From the NCBI RefSeq assembly GCF_003576645.1, contig NC_044930.1, positions 16,318,620 through 16,382,619 of the forward strand: a stretch of DNA of 64,000 nt. Reading direction: 5' to 3'. A program made the position numbers and the translations under genes. A model generated the notes under the pieces. It searched no databases. It was not told where the DNA came from and saw only the letters and a program-made list of their open reading frames with translations. Position 1 is the first letter of the stretch, and each line of letters opens with the position of its first letter. The stretch is from Ipomoea triloba (lineage: Eukaryota; Streptophyta; Magnoliopsida; Solanales; Convolvulaceae). This document shows, piece after piece, positions 9,254-21,408 of this stretch.

Positions 9254-9947
9254 GATTTGTAGGAACTTGCTTGTTGCACAACAACAAGAGTCAGCCAGGG
9301 CAATCTTTATAGGCCCCTTGGTGACGAGGCTATGCGTCTCTTTAGGTCATCAAATGAAAATGCATTGGTTTGAACATCGGCTTCCAGGAGCGCACATAGT
9401 TCCTTTATCTCCCGAAGACGTCGCAAAACTTCACTTGAGACAACTAGCGCGAACAAGGGTAGATGAGGAGATGGCGGAAGATCATGCTAACACGCCCATG
9501 ACATCCCCAGGATTCACACCTTCTCTGATGTCATTCAATTCCCCATCTCTCCCGGAAATGTATTCGCCTTTGGATTCTTCAATGTATTCTCCACCACCAA
9601 GAGAGTCCGGACCGTCTGCACCTCCACCACAACCTAAAGAGCAAAACACCAACTCCTCTAGCTTCAACATTCCGAGCTGGTTCACCCCAGTCACTGATTG
9701 GAGATCCCTCCAAAATTTCCAATACCAATTGCACTTGGAGCAAATGCAGAAGCTGGACGAGATTTCGAGAGAGTTCAAGGAAATCAAGAGAACATAAAGG
9801 AAGGAAGAAACTGAAGAAAAGAAAAGACAAATTTAGATGATGATGACTTGTGATCTGATAATTCTGAACAATTGATTGTGGACAATCTCTTTACTTTTGT
9901 TTATATTTTTAGCTATATTTCTGTTTATGTTTTATCTTGCACGTTTC

Positions 9948-9993
9948 GTCTAGCCAAAGACGTTAAACGTGGCGCTTATGGGAGGCAACCCAC
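9948..9993 (+). other. Conserved GGGAGGCAACCC block (element A)
   Basis: GTCTAGCCAAAGACGTTAAAC followed by GGCGCTTATGGGAGGCAACCC is shared with elements B (38128-38173) and C (24622-24673, minus). The GGG/CCC arms flank the invariant hexaloop AGGCAA. It lies 150 bases after the ORF-1 stop, before the noncoding 3' region. Confidence 0.7.
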
Positions 9994-10091
9994 AAATAAG
10001 GAGAAGAAGGGACCACTCAACCAACAACCATGAAAAACCAATCTTAAAAGGTATAACTTCAACTCCTAATTTATTTCCTTACCTTTACTCT

Positions 10092-10304
10092 GACCGAGTT
10101 TTGAAGGGCGAACATAGATTGCAAAACTTTGATGACCGAGTTTTGAAGGGCGAACATAGATTGCAAAACTTTGATAAGGATACAAATTGTAAGTATTTCT
10201 TTTATCCTGATTCAATGCAGGATACAAATTGTAAGTATTTCTTTTATCCTGATTCAATGCCGGATACAAATTGTAAGTATTTCTTTTATCCTGATTCAAT
10301 GCCT
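10092..10304. repeat. Exact 42-bp tandem units in noncoding part of element A
   Basis: GACCGAGTTTTGAAGGGCG starts at 10092 and 10134. GATACAAATTGTAAGTATTT starts at 10179, 10221 and 10263. All spacings are exactly 42. The later copy after the N at 11777 has only one unit of the second repeat, which supports an assembly origin. Confidence 0.85.
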
Positions 10305-10476
10305 TGTTTTGGTTTGCTTTATTTTCTAGAATCGTAAATGAAGAGCTGCATAAAATTATTGTGTTGGATATAGTCTGTTTATTAGAACTGTTTTAGCCCA
10401 GTTCACACTTTTAAGTGTGGAAATGGGGCGTGTGTAGAACCCTTAAACATATATCCTTTTTCCCCGCTTCTTATGG

Positions 10477-10496
10477 AAACATCGAGGATGATGTTT
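10477..10496 (+). other. AACATCG-AGGA-TGATGTT hairpin (element A)
   Basis: AAACATCGAGGATGATGTTT can pair over eight positions around AGGA, with one G-U pair next to the loop. Element B has the fully paired form and element C a form with a compensatory change at the base of the stem. An AAGTGTGGAAA word follows within 10 bases in all three. Confidence 0.7.
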
Positions 10497-10988
10497 ATTT
10501 TTAAGTGTGGAAAGGGTGTATGCTTCTTGAAACAGTTGATTGATTAAGTGATAAGGTATAGGAACCTAGAGGGTGTGTTATTGCCAATACTATCCAGAAG
10601 GGCTCCTAACCTTGTGCCAAGGATTGAATGTCTTAAATATGCTTTGGAAGCTTCACTTTGCACGAATTTTCACATTCCGACCCAAATTGAAAAAATTTTG
10701 ATGAGTGCTTGCATGCTTTCACCTTGTATTTTGTTTGGACCTCAGTCAAGGATCTCTCAAAGTGGGAGTGTGAATCCTTTGAGTTTTAGAAAGATAAGAA
10801 TAGCGAAGCCTGGAAACTGAATTAATCTTAGCAGGACATGGGGCAAAAGGTGAGGCTAAGTGAGCTTTGAGTGAAAACAATCCCTAATCCCTAGAAAAAG
10901 GCATGAGGGGTTGATATGGTGAAACGTGAATAAAGGCTTAAGGTCATTCCTAGAGATAAAAGCGAGGTGAGCCATCTTGTCTGGATAA

Positions 10989-11048
10989 GGGGTAACCATT
11001 GCACTGTCCTCGAAAAAGCATGGAGATCCATGTGAAGTTGGTTACCCC
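10989..11048 (+). other. Covarying stem-loop module (element A)
   Basis: GGGGTAACC (10989-10997) pairs perfectly with GGTTACCCC (11040-11048). The enclosed loop holds ATTGCACTG, a CGAAAAAG run and the inner palindrome CATGGAGATCCATG (11019-11032). Element C carries three related modules and B one; both stems show compensatory changes between them. Confidence 0.7.
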
Positions 11049-11776
11049 GAAGAGATCTTGAAAGATGAGAAAATAGAGAGGAGGTGAGCCACTTCGCTAG
11101 GATTCAGGCACCCATTGCACTGACCTTCGAAAAAGCATGGATCTCCAGGAAGTGAGAAAATAGAGTGATCGCCCAAGCCATGGCGATGAGCGGTCCATGT
11201 CCCTGCCCTCACTTATATAATGTAAAGAGGCTTTGGCATTAGGTTGGAAATTGGCTAAGGGGTGAGCATCGGTCCCACTAGTCGGATCGGCTGGAGGCCC
11301 CTAGAAAATACAAGGTGAAAACTCTTTGGTCACTTGCATGCTTAAAGGTGTGAATAAAAACTTCTTATATAGTATCCATCGAGACCTTAACTTCCTTAGC
11401 ATATTTCTTACATTTGGTTGGCATGAGTTTAGCAGTCTTGGTAGATAGTGTAGGGGATTTTACCCGCTCAACTCCGAACACCTACACATCACTTGATTGG
11501 TTAACTGTGAAAGAAAGAACTATCCTTGGTGCTTACATGATTAGGGTTTAGAAAAGTATGCTTGCTTGAGGACAAGGAAGGTTTAAGTGTGGAAACTTTG
11601 ATAAGCACCAAGAATAGCACTTATAAGGGGTCTTTATTAGATTAAAAGCGCATCGTTTTGACATCCGATTACAACAATTGCATGCATTTTAGCTCAAATG
11701 CGATCAAAATCTTCTAACAACATTTCTAGAAAGAGTTTTGAGGTATTTCACAGGTTGGAGAGGGATTTGAGGCTAA

Positions 11777-11777
11777 N
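11777..11777. other. Assembly join (single N)
   Basis: The sequence after the N restarts at the GATTGCAAAACTTTGATAAG text first seen near 10159 and repeats the following 1.5 kb, including the start of the 3' LTR, before running further into the LTR. Confidence 0.85.
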
Positions 11778-13916
11778 GATTGCAAAACTTTGATAAGGAT
11801 ACAAATTGTAAGTATTTCTTTTATCCTGATTCAATGCCTTGTTTTGGTTTGCTTTATTTTCTAGAATCGTAAATGAAGAGCTGCATAAAATTATTGTGTT
11901 GGATATAGTCTGTTTATTAGAACTGTTTTAGCCCAGTTCACACTTTTAAGTGTGGAAATGGGGCGTGTGTAGAACCCTTAAACATATATCCTTTTTCCCC
12001 GCTTCTTATGGAAACATCGAGGATGATGTTTATTTTTAAGTGTGGAAAGGGTGTATGCTTCTTGAAACAGTTGATTGATTAAGTGATAAGGTATAGGAAC
12101 CTAGAGGGTGTGTTATTGCCAATACTATCCAGAAGGGCTCCTAACCTTGTGCCAAGGATTGAATGTCTTAAATATGCTTTGGAAGCTTCACTTTGCACGA
12201 ATTTTCACATTCCGACCCAAATTGAAAAAATTTTGATGAGTGCTTGCATGCTTTCACCTTGTATTTTGTTTGGACCTCAGTCAAGGATCTCTCAAAGTGG
12301 GAGTGTGAATCCTTTGAGTTTTAGAAAGATAAGAATAGCGAAGCCTGGAAACTGAATTAATCTTAGCAGGACATGGGGCAAAAGGTGAGGCTAAGTGAGC
12401 TTTGAGTGAAAACAATCCCTAATCCCTAGAAAAAGGCATGAGGGGTTGATATGGTGAAACGTGAATAAAGGCTTAAGGTCATTCCTAGAGATAAAAGCGA
12501 GGTGAGCCATCTTGTCTGGATAAGGGGTAACCATTGCACTGTCCTCGAAAAAGCATGGAGATCCATGTGAAGTTGGTTACCCCGAAGAGATCTTGAAAGA
12601 TGAGAAAATAGAGAGGAGGTGAGCCACTTCGCTAGGATTCAGGCACCCATTGCACTGACCTTCGAAAAAGCATGGATCTCCAGGAAGTGAGAAAATAGAG
12701 TGATCGCCCAAGCCATGGCGATGAGCGGTCCATGTCCCTGCCCTCACTTATATAATGTAAAGAGGCTTTGGCATTAGGTTGGAAATTGGCTAAGGGGTGA
12801 GCATCGGTCCCACTAGTCGGATCGGCTGGAGGCCCCTAGAAAATACAAGGTGAAAACTCTTTGGTCACTTGCATGCTTAAAGGTGTGAATAAAAACTTCT
12901 TATATAGTATCCATCGAGACCTTAACTTCCTTAGCATATTTCTTACATTTGGTTGGCATGAGTTTAGCAGTCTTGGTAGATAGTGTAGGGGATTTTACCC
13001 GCTCAACTCCGAACACCTACACATCACTTGATTGGTTAACTGTGAAAGAAAGAACTATCCTTGGTGCTTACATGATTAGGGTTTAGAAAAGTATGCTTGC
13101 TTGAGGACAAGGAAGGTTTAAGTGTGGAAACTTTGATAAGCACCAAGAATAGCACTTATAAGGGGTCTTTATTAGATTAAAAGCGCATCGTTTTGACATC
13201 CGATTACAACAATTGCATGCATTTTAGCTCAAATGCGATCAAAATCTTCTAACAACATTTCTAGAAAGAGTTTTGAGGTATTTCACAGGTTGGAGAGGGA
13301 TTTGAGGCTAAAATAGAGCAAAAGACAAACAAGCCGAATTGCAGTAGCGTCCCACGCAGCCTCACACGCGTGTGGCTGGGCGTGGAATAATTCCAATGAG
13401 CTCCCACGCCCACCACCACGCGTGGAAGCAAGCGCGGTCGGGCCAAGGGCCATTTTGGGAAATTTGTTCCCTTTTTGTCACCTATATAAATCCCTTTTGC
13501 CCTAAACCTAAAAGAGAACTAAAATAGATCAGAAAATTCATAGAATAGGGTAGAATAGATCTAGAGGGTTTTCTCCCCTCTTGGGGGAAAATTCCTTTCT
13601 TTCATAGTTTAGAATAGATCAAGGGCAAGAATGAAGATTGAAGATTGGGATTTCAAGATCAAGGTTGTAAAGATCCCCTTTTTAAGGGTGGTAACCATTC
13701 TCTTCAATTTCTAATTCAATACTTGTTTCTTTGAATTTTCCTTTCTTTTTCTTGTTTCTCTTGTATGATAGAGTAGATTAGATAGGGGATTGGTGGCCCC
13801 ATTGTAGATCTATGTGGATGTTTAATATTATTGCTTTGATTTGTGAATTGCTTGTTTGTTGGATGTTGAACTTGTGTGGATGATGATCTTCAAGCTTTGT
13901 GCCTTTTATGGCCACA

Positions 13917-13917
13917 N
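13917..13917. other. Assembly join (single N)
   Basis: Sequence after the N repeats 12409-13916 for about 1.5 kb and then runs on into the rest of the LTR. The three versions of the element A 3' region are therefore probably one locus. Confidence 0.85.
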
Positions 13918-14991
13918 AAAACAATCCCTAATCCCTAGAAAAAGGCATGAGGGGTTGATATGGTGAAACGTGAATAAAGGCTTAAGGTCATTCCTAGAGA
14001 TAAAAGCGAGGTGAGCCATCTTGTCTGGATAAGGGGTAACCATTGCACTGTCCTCGAAAAAGCATGGAGATCCATGTGAAGTTGGTTACCCCGAAGAGAT
14101 CTTGAAAGATGAGAAAATAGAGAGGAGGTGAGCCACTTCGCTAGGATTCAGGCACCCATTGCACTGACCTTCGAAAAAGCATGGATCTCCAGGAAGTGAG
14201 AAAATAGAGTGATCGCCCAAGCCATGGCGATGAGCGGTCCATGTCCCTGCCCTCACTTATATAATGTAAAGAGGCTTTGGCATTAGGTTGGAAATTGGCT
14301 AAGGGGTGAGCATCGGTCCCACTAGTCGGATCGGCTGGAGGCCCCTAGAAAATACAAGGTGAAAACTCTTTGGTCACTTGCATGCTTAAAGGTGTGAATA
14401 AAAACTTCTTATATAGTATCCATCGAGACCTTAACTTCCTTAGCATATTTCTTACATTTGGTTGGCATGAGTTTAGCAGTCTTGGTAGATAGTGTAGGGG
14501 ATTTTACCCGCTCAACTCCGAACACCTACACATCACTTGATTGGTTAACTGTGAAAGAAAGAACTATCCTTGGTGCTTACATGATTAGGGTTTAGAAAAG
14601 TATGCTTGCTTGAGGACAAGGAAGGTTTAAGTGTGGAAACTTTGATAAGCACCAAGAATAGCACTTATAAGGGGTCTTTATTAGATTAAAAGCGCATCGT
14701 TTTGACATCCGATTACAACAATTGCATGCATTTTAGCTCAAATGCGATCAAAATCTTCTAACAACATTTCTAGAAAGAGTTTTGAGGTATTTCACAGGTT
14801 GGAGAGGGATTTGAGGCTAAAATAGAGCAAAAGACAAACAAGCCGAATTGCAGTAGCGTCCCACGCAGCCTCACACGCGTGTGGCTGGGCGTGGAATAAT
14901 TCCAATGAGCTCCCACGCCCACCACCACGCGTGGAAGCAAGCGCGGTCGGGCCAAGGGCCATTTTGGGAAATTTGTTCCCTTTTTGTCACC

Positions 14992-14999
14992 TATATAAA
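14992..14999 (+). promoter_or_regulatory. TATA box of element A LTR
   Basis: CCTATATAAATCCC lies about 42 bases downstream of the palindromic GC-rich cluster. The same spacing is seen in the other Athila-like LTRs of the window. An assembly copy is at 13483-13490. Confidence 0.65.
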
Positions 15000-15177
15000 T
15001 CCCTTTTGCCCTAAACCTAAAAGAGAACTAAAATAGATCAGAAAATTCATAGAATAGGGTAGAATAGATCTAGAGGGTTTTCTCCCCTCTTGGGGGAAAA
15101 TTCCTTTCTTTCATAGTTTAGAATAGATCAAGGGCAAGAATGAAGATTGAAGATTGGGATTTCAAGATCAAGGTTGT

Positions 15178-15680
15178 AAAGATCCCCTTTTTAAGGGTGG
15201 TAACCATTCTCTTCAATTTCTAATTCAATACTTGTTTCTTTGAATTTTCCTTTCTTTTTCTTGTTTCTCTTGTATGATAGAGTAGATTAGATAGGGGATT
15301 GGTGGCCCCATTGTAGATCTATGTGGATGTTTAATATTATTGCTTTGATTTGTGAATTGCTTGTTTGTTGGATGTTGAACTTGTGTGGATGATGATCTTC
15401 AAGCTTTGTGCCTTTTATGGCCACACAAGATCCAAGTCAAGATCCCCCTTTTAAGGGTGGTAACCATTCTCTCAATTTCTAATTCAATACTTGTTTCTTT
15501 GAATTTTCCTTTCTTTTTCTTGTTCTCTAGTATGATAGAGTAGATTAGATAGGGGATTGGCCCCATGGTAGATCTATGTGGATGTTTAATATTATTGCTT
15601 TGATTTGTGAATTGCTTGTTTGTTGGATGTTGAACTTGTGTGGATGATGATCTTCAAGCTTTGTGCCTTTTATGGCCACA
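15178..15680. repeat. Diverged 245-bp tandem duplication inside element A LTR
   Basis: The text from AAGATCCCC to CTTTTATGGCCACA (15178-15425) recurs at 15437-15680 with several small indels and substitutions (TTGGTGGCCCC versus TTGGCCCC, TTGTTTCTCT versus TTGTTCTCT). The differences argue for a real, older duplication, unlike the exact 42-bp repeats elsewhere. Confidence 0.65.
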
Positions 15681-18600
15681 TTAGGTAGCAAACCCAAAGG
15701 AAGTGAGTGTGTGCGCGATAGCGGCCACTCACGAGTCTAATTCACCCACATCTCCGCTCTTAGTCCGAAAGGACGAGATTCGAGAGGAGTGGTAGACAAA
15801 GTGTTCGATAAAATGCCCTAACCGAATGAGGATGTGGGAGTCCAAAGTGTGACGCCACTTGGTGATGTGCCACGAACTCCCTAGTCTATTCCACAACTTG
15901 CACTCGCAAAACCATCCAAAGATAGACCACATGGAAAAACCTATAGCCTCAATCTCCACTTTACTTTTCTTTACTTTACACAACCACTATCAACCTTCCC
16001 CTTCTTACAAATGAATCCAATCCTTCGCATTCCCGTAACTCTTTCTCTTCAACCTCTTAGATGCCAACACACTAATTCGATTCCCATTCGTCATCCTTGA
16101 GAGACACGACACTCGGGGAGTCTTGACTCTTCGTTTTATCACCACTCACCTTCACATTCACTCCCACTAAATCCGCAATCCTGTCAGGAACCTCTGCACA
16201 ACGAATCTCAGACCAAATTCATCGAATTTCAGTACATCTTCTCCCCACATAGAGACCTGATGGTGCAACTAGTTGATGAAGTAGTCTTTTGGGTGAGTGG
16301 ATGTGTAAGAGGGTATCCTTACACCGGATATCGTTCTCACAAGGATTGGCGATATGAGTAGAGCTTTAGTGTTCCAAGCATAAGATACTAATGTTCCTTA
16401 TGGAAATCTAGCTAAACTGACGGGTTGATTTGGATACAAACACAATATCAAACAACAAACTATAATGAAAACAATTGATAATAAAGTGAAGGTAGATAGG
16501 AACTAAAGGTAGGTCAAGATAGTGAAATCAAATTGAGGACCAAAAGATGAAGATGTCATATAACAATAGGGAAGCCTTTCTCAAGGTCATCCCACACTCC
16601 TAGAACATTCAAGGACATTCTCATGACTCAAGAATGTCTAAGAGGCATTTTATCAAACACTTGGTGTTCATAACATCACACACTCCCCTTTTCTCAAAGG
16701 TGAAGCATGGTTGATCAATTCCTTCAACTTAGATTAGGTTGTCACTCCCTAAACGGGACTCAAATAATCATGTCCATCAACAACATCAAAGTCAAGTCTC
16801 AACTTTCATTAACCAATTCAAAATTATCCATCAAATACCTAGCCTACATCCCTACCTCCCTCTAAGGAGAACTAATCACACATAAGCATAATGAAAAATA
16901 ACACAAGATTCATAATCGACAAGGAAATCCCTAACAAACACAAGATAAAGATCAATGCAATAAAACAAGAAAGTAAATTGCAAGGAATGAAATAAATAGA
17001 AGAAGAACTTATCTAGTGAAAATAGATATGAAATCCTTCAAATCCAAGTTTAAATGCTTCAATACAAGCTTCCAAAATGTTTAGGAACCTAAATATATGT
17101 CTAATCTAATCTAAAAATATCAAAGAAAATGAAAGAGAGAAGCTAGGGTTCTAAAATGGGTCTGAACCGAGTTAAAATGGCTGAAAACGGGGTTAAATAA
17201 AAGCAAGGAAGGCTGGTGTAACACCCCCAAAAACGGCCTATTTTTTTTTCTCATTTTCACCAATTAATAAGTAATTCTTAAAACAAAACTTAGAATGCGG
17301 AAGCTTTTCAAAATCTCAAAACATAAACGAGGGTATTACCGCCACACTTAGGCAACCACAACCTAAGTGCTAAGGCTAATCCATAAAACAATAGCTCATA
17401 AGTTCTCAAATATAAGTCTTAAACAATAGGGTCTTAAAACAAATCCTGAATACAAAAATTTAATCACTAAGTTCCCAAAGCCAACTGCAACTCATCCTAG
17501 TGCATTTGCCACTGCATCTTTCATCAACTATTTCCTGTTACTCAAATAAGCAACAACAACAACATAACAAAGAGAAAGGGGTTAGCATAACATGCTAAGT
17601 AAGGGATTGCCTGCCCCTATAAAAATAATTTTAATAATTTCATAAGGGAAAATACTTTACCAACCGCTCAACTTGGCTGCAGTGTCATATTAAAAATATT
17701 TCAATTTTGTAGGTATAAGGTAAAGTAATCATATAGAACTTTTCACAATATCATCACTAATAAATTTCTTATAAACTTTATATTTGTGCCACACTTGCAC
17801 ACCACAAAATACATATGGAAGCACATCAATCACACATAAATGGGACATGGTCCTTTATTTTTAGGCCCTAGTGACGGTGCTTCCCACACAACCGAACACT
17901 CTACACATTTCCCATTTCTAATGGAAACCGGACTCTAACCTTAAGTGTGCACACCCCCGAATGAGGATTCCAAGCCTCAACGGGAAGTTACCAGCCCTAG
18001 TAGCCAGGATAAGGTTTCTACTGACTACTCCTGAAATTGGGGTACATAGACCCACCTTAACAGAACACACCATAGTGTCCTAGTACCCGAGGATTGTTCC
18101 TTCCGGGCACTCCTCAACATAAAATAATTCACATAATATATTCACAATTTCACATAGCTTCCATAACTTGAAAAAAAAAATTAGTTTGAATACTTTTTAG
18201 CATCATAAATAAAATAATAATTTGCAAGGTAATACTTTGGTTAAAAACCACACTTTGCTCACAACACCTTAATTCTCAATCTTTCAAAGTAATATTTTTA
18301 GAAAAAAAACCATACTTAGCATAAAAGCTTGCTCATAGGTTCCATAGTAATTTTATAAAAATAAATTCATACTTGGGCCAACTCAACTCAAATTTCACAA
18401 GAAGGCTAAAATCAACACTTTGTCACATTTCATCCTTTGCAATAATTTCATAAAAATCATAAGACTTACTTGTGATCACATATCACACAATTGGTATTTT
18501 ATAATATAGATACATAATTAACGTAAAACAATCATTACTCAATACCATTACAAAATATACTTGTATTGCATGAGTATTATAATATATATACATATTTCCA

Positions 18601-19070
18601 ATAAAGCAATCCTACGCCATTCATTAATAAACTCTTAACAATAATAATATAAATAAATATCATAAGATTATGTACATACTACTATCTACGGCACCGACAT
18701 CATATAACATTACTATTATTATTTATTTTATTTTTTTAAATATAAACCACCGTACGTACTTATATATAATAAACTATATAAATAGTTTTTTTTTTACACA
18801 CTACCGTACTACATACAATTTAATAAATAAAATCATTTTTTTTATAATATAACTTATTATACGCACTCATAAATACATACTAATTATATATATACTTTTA
18901 GATACACACCATACGTATATAGTAGACATATATATATACATACGTAAATAGCAAAGCAATCATATATATTTTTTTAATATATATATAAACTACCGTACGT
19001 ACATATTTATAATAAAAGAAAGTATATATATATATATTTTTTTATATATAAGAACACACGCACACAGAAT

Positions 19071-19071
<1 letters not shown>

Positions 19072-19137
<66 letters not shown>
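19072..19137. repeat. (CA)n-(TA)n microsatellite
   Basis: A run of about 16 CA units passes directly into about 17 TA units. It lies inside the Tekay-like solo LTR. Confidence 0.9.
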
Positions 19138-19140
<3 letters not shown>

Positions 19141-19877
19141 TATCCACATAGTGTACACGTATGTATACTAAAACATATATACATAGATATTTAGAATATA
19201 TACACATACGTATCAGTACACACATATATAAAAGAATTTTATAAAAATAGAGTTTGAATAAAAATATACCAACAATTTTCTTGAAATCAAGGTGGTATGA
19301 ACTACTTGGGTAATCAAACAAATTAACAATTTCCTCATAGGAACAACACATGATCATACATAAAATCTCATCCACCAAGTAGAACAATACCTAAAAATAA
19401 AAGGGCAAGCAAGGAGAGTAAAATCCACTTACTTGAAAACTGTAGGTACACCCTAGAAAATCCTCTTCTAACCGTTGTTGGTTTGATTCACCACCTCTAC
19501 TATCAAGACTTTGCTTCCCAGGATGGATTTCAAATCAAAGAAAGAAGAAGAAGAATTTTTTTTTCTTTGTGATGTTTTCTTCGGCCAAGAGAAAGAGGAG
19601 AGAGGAAGACAAGATAAATACTCACCCCTTTGAATGAGAATAAATAGGATAGAATCACAAATTTGAAAACTCTCAATCACTCTCTTGTAACTCCCAATCT
19701 AGAGATTTATGATAATCAAAAAGATAATAATTTGATAGGATAAAGAATCTTGATTTGATATGCATTATATATATATATGTATCATATATACGGCTAACAC
19801 ACACACACATATATATAAATAAATCATGGTTTGTATAGATTAATTGTATCATTAATACAAATATATAGGTTCACACT

Positions 19878-19880
<3 letters not shown>

Positions 19881-19942
<62 letters not shown>
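19881..19942. repeat. (AT)n microsatellite
   Basis: About 31 uninterrupted AT units lie in an AT-rich part of the Tekay-like LTR. Confidence 0.9.
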
Positions 19943-19944
<2 letters not shown>

Positions 19945-20879
19945 TAATATAAACGTACACATCTATCTATACATATATACATGTACATATCATATTTATA
20001 TACATATATATTATATATATCATAACACATGCATAATTATATAATTTATATATATATATATACACATCATACCATACATACGTATATAAGTATATATAAT
20101 ATTAAAAATTAATTTATACATATATATCACCTAATTCAAGAAAAGAAATATTATATTATAATTATAATAATATTCTAAGTAGTTTAACAGCTAGTTGGTC
20201 CAAATGAATAGAGTTTGTAATTCCAATGGATATGAACATGAGAGTAGACTTTAATGAACATGGATTAGGGACCAAAAATCTCAACTGAACATAAGAGTAG
20301 GGTTCAATGAATACGGTTGAAGGAATAAATGAATATTGAGGAATAACAGGAGTAACTTGGAAATTCAAATAAGTAGAATTGTGAGCAGAAATTTTCGGGT
20401 GTCACAGCTGGCCACGGGCATGGCCACGGGTGTGCCCGTGGCTAGAAATGCGGGGCATACTGCCCAGTGGCAACGGGTGTGGCCAGACCCGTGGCCACAA
20501 TTGTGGCCATCTGCGGGAAGGATTTCTGTGCACATTGCTCGTCTTCTAGGCTAATTTTCAGCCCTAAATCATTTGAATTAGTGGTTGTCTTCATCAAAGT
20601 GTAGTCCTTCATGTTAGCTTTCCAATGATATACAAATCACTTGATTTGGACATTCCTACGCAGAGATATGGTCAAAAAACTGAGTAGTGGACGAATTGTG
20701 CGGGAATCTCAACTTCTTGCTCTTTTGCTCCAATTTTGCCTTTGGTTGTCCAAATGACCAAGACCATTTAAAAAAAACATCATAATTTGGCTCTCTTAGA
20801 GGTGTTTCCCCCATCTTCATAGCTTCTCATTGGCTCTTGGGGTGTTAGCGAACAGAGCTTTCGACAAACTACTCGTGTT

Positions 20880-21128
20880 CGAGCTCGGTAAGCATTCGTT
20901 TATGTTCGTTTATTAAGGTAAACGAACATTAACAAACAAAATTTAGAGCTCGGTTAATAAACGAACAGAGTTTGAACAGTGGTAAGCTCGTTTGCTAAGT
21001 TTTCGCGAACAAGCTTGTTTGTATTCGTTTAGTAGTGTTCGTGAACAAGCTCGTTTGTGTTCGTTTAGTAGTATTCGTGAACAAGCTCGTTTAGTGTTCG
21101 TTTAATAATGCTCGCAAAAATGTTTACA

Positions 21129-21130
<2 letters not shown>
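20880..21130. repeat. Subterminal TTCGTTT/AACGAAC repeats of the hAT-like element
   Basis: Direct and inverted copies of GTTCGTTTA and TTCGTGAACAAGCTCG recur with spacing of about 35-40 bases. The far end (29169-29291) has the complementary AACGAACACG words. Confidence 0.7.

Positions 21131-21131
<1 letters not shown>

Positions 21132-21173
<42 letters not shown>
21132..21173. repeat. (TA)n microsatellite
   Basis: About 21 TA units lie inside the hAT-like element. Confidence 0.9.
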
Positions 21174-21177
<4 letters not shown>

Positions 21178-21408
21178 AGGTCATTAAGGTCATTTACTGC
21201 AACCTGATAGGGTTTCAACTTATTCAATTATTTGTATTAGTTTTGTAATTGTGTTGTTTGTTTGATTATTGTTCGTGAACGTTGATTATTTCTTGTTCAC
21301 GAACAAATTGTGTTCATGAATATGTGCAGGTGTTTGATTATTAAGTGTTCAAGAACGTGTTCATGAAAGTAAATGAACATGTTTGTGAACGTGTTCGCGA
21401 ATGTTAAC

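Larger units (their letters stand above)
7214..9797 (+). pseudogene. Athila ORF-1-type protein of element A (broken)
   Basis: The conserved part (FIPLVHEFIASLNVDGV, IKFRLFNQDYNISANRLGVLLGF and FMLWSMDTGNSVNM) matches the plant Athila ORF-1 family and is similar to the element B protein at 41593-42675. The N-terminal frame from ATG 7214 ends at 7399 and the main domain continues in another frame from about 7390, so there is a frameshift. The text then breaks at an N (7854) and restarts from 6572, giving a second, longer copy whose frame (8676-9797) reaches the real C-terminus: Pro/Ser-rich followed by a short coiled coil. Four near-identical 14-residue units around AELFMLWSMDTG are exact 42-bp duplications and probably artefacts. 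The function of the family is unknown. Confidence 0.7.
10411..11598 (+). other. Conserved noncoding 3' region of element A
   Basis: Between the GGGAGGCAACCC block and the 3' LTR there is no credible gene. The stretch carries AAGTGTGGAAA words (10411, 10501, 11582), a hairpin (10477-10496), a GATCTCTCAAAGTGGGAGTGTG-type block (about 10750-10772), stem-loop modules (10989-11048 plus a truncated one from about 11107), and a CACTAGT…GATCGGCTGGAGGCCC block (about 11274-11300). Each has a counterpart in elements B and C. The last word leads into TTTGATAAG, the LTR start. Assembly copies lie at 11778-13133 and 13918-14642. Confidence 0.75.
6435..16171 (+). mobile_element. Element A: 5'-truncated Athila-like LTR element
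   Basis: The block starts at an internal promoter-like region matching the one at 40365-40560 of element B. It continues through an intron, an Athila ORF-1-type gene, the conserved noncoding 3' region and a 3' LTR starting TGATAAG. There is no 5' LTR, primer site, gag or pol in the block. Three internal N joins repeat parts of it, so the real element is shorter. The right end is estimated from where homology with the end of the element B LTR (CGGGGAGTC…) runs out and is uncertain by some tens of bases. Confidence 0.75.
14643..16171 (+). repeat. 3' LTR of element A (most complete copy)
   Basis: The LTR starts TGATAAGCACC directly after the last AAGTGTGGAAA word. It holds a cluster of palindromic words (CACACGCGTGTG, CCCACGC) at 14856-14950, a TATATAAA box at 14992-14999 and, near the end, the CACTCGGGGAGTC text also found near the end of the element B LTR. 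Partial assembly copies start at 11599 and 13134. The exact 3' end is not fixed because no partner LTR is present. Confidence 0.7.
17217..20406. mobile_element. Solo LTR, chromovirus (Tekay/Del)-like
   Basis: The 3,190-base unit starts TGTAACACCCCC and ends GGGTGTCACA, with GCTGG on both sides (17212-17216, 20407-20411). The paralogous LTR D2 has an uninterrupted GAGGCTGGCCACGGG at this point, so the insertion is directly supported. TGTRACACCC ends and length suit Tekay/Del-type Ty3 LTRs (established feature of that group). It has no genes; microsatellites fill parts of it. Orientation is unresolved because the ends are near-symmetrical. Confidence 0.78.

Noticed and set aside
10548..10820. 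A 90-codon frame repeated at 12083-12355
   Set aside because: It covers the conserved noncoding blocks of element A; the frame is not kept in elements B and C, and the second copy is a probable assembly duplicate.
19007..19387. A 126-codon minus-strand frame with long Cys-Val and Ile-Tyr runs
   Set aside because: It is a translation of the CA/TA microsatellite inside the Tekay-like LTR.
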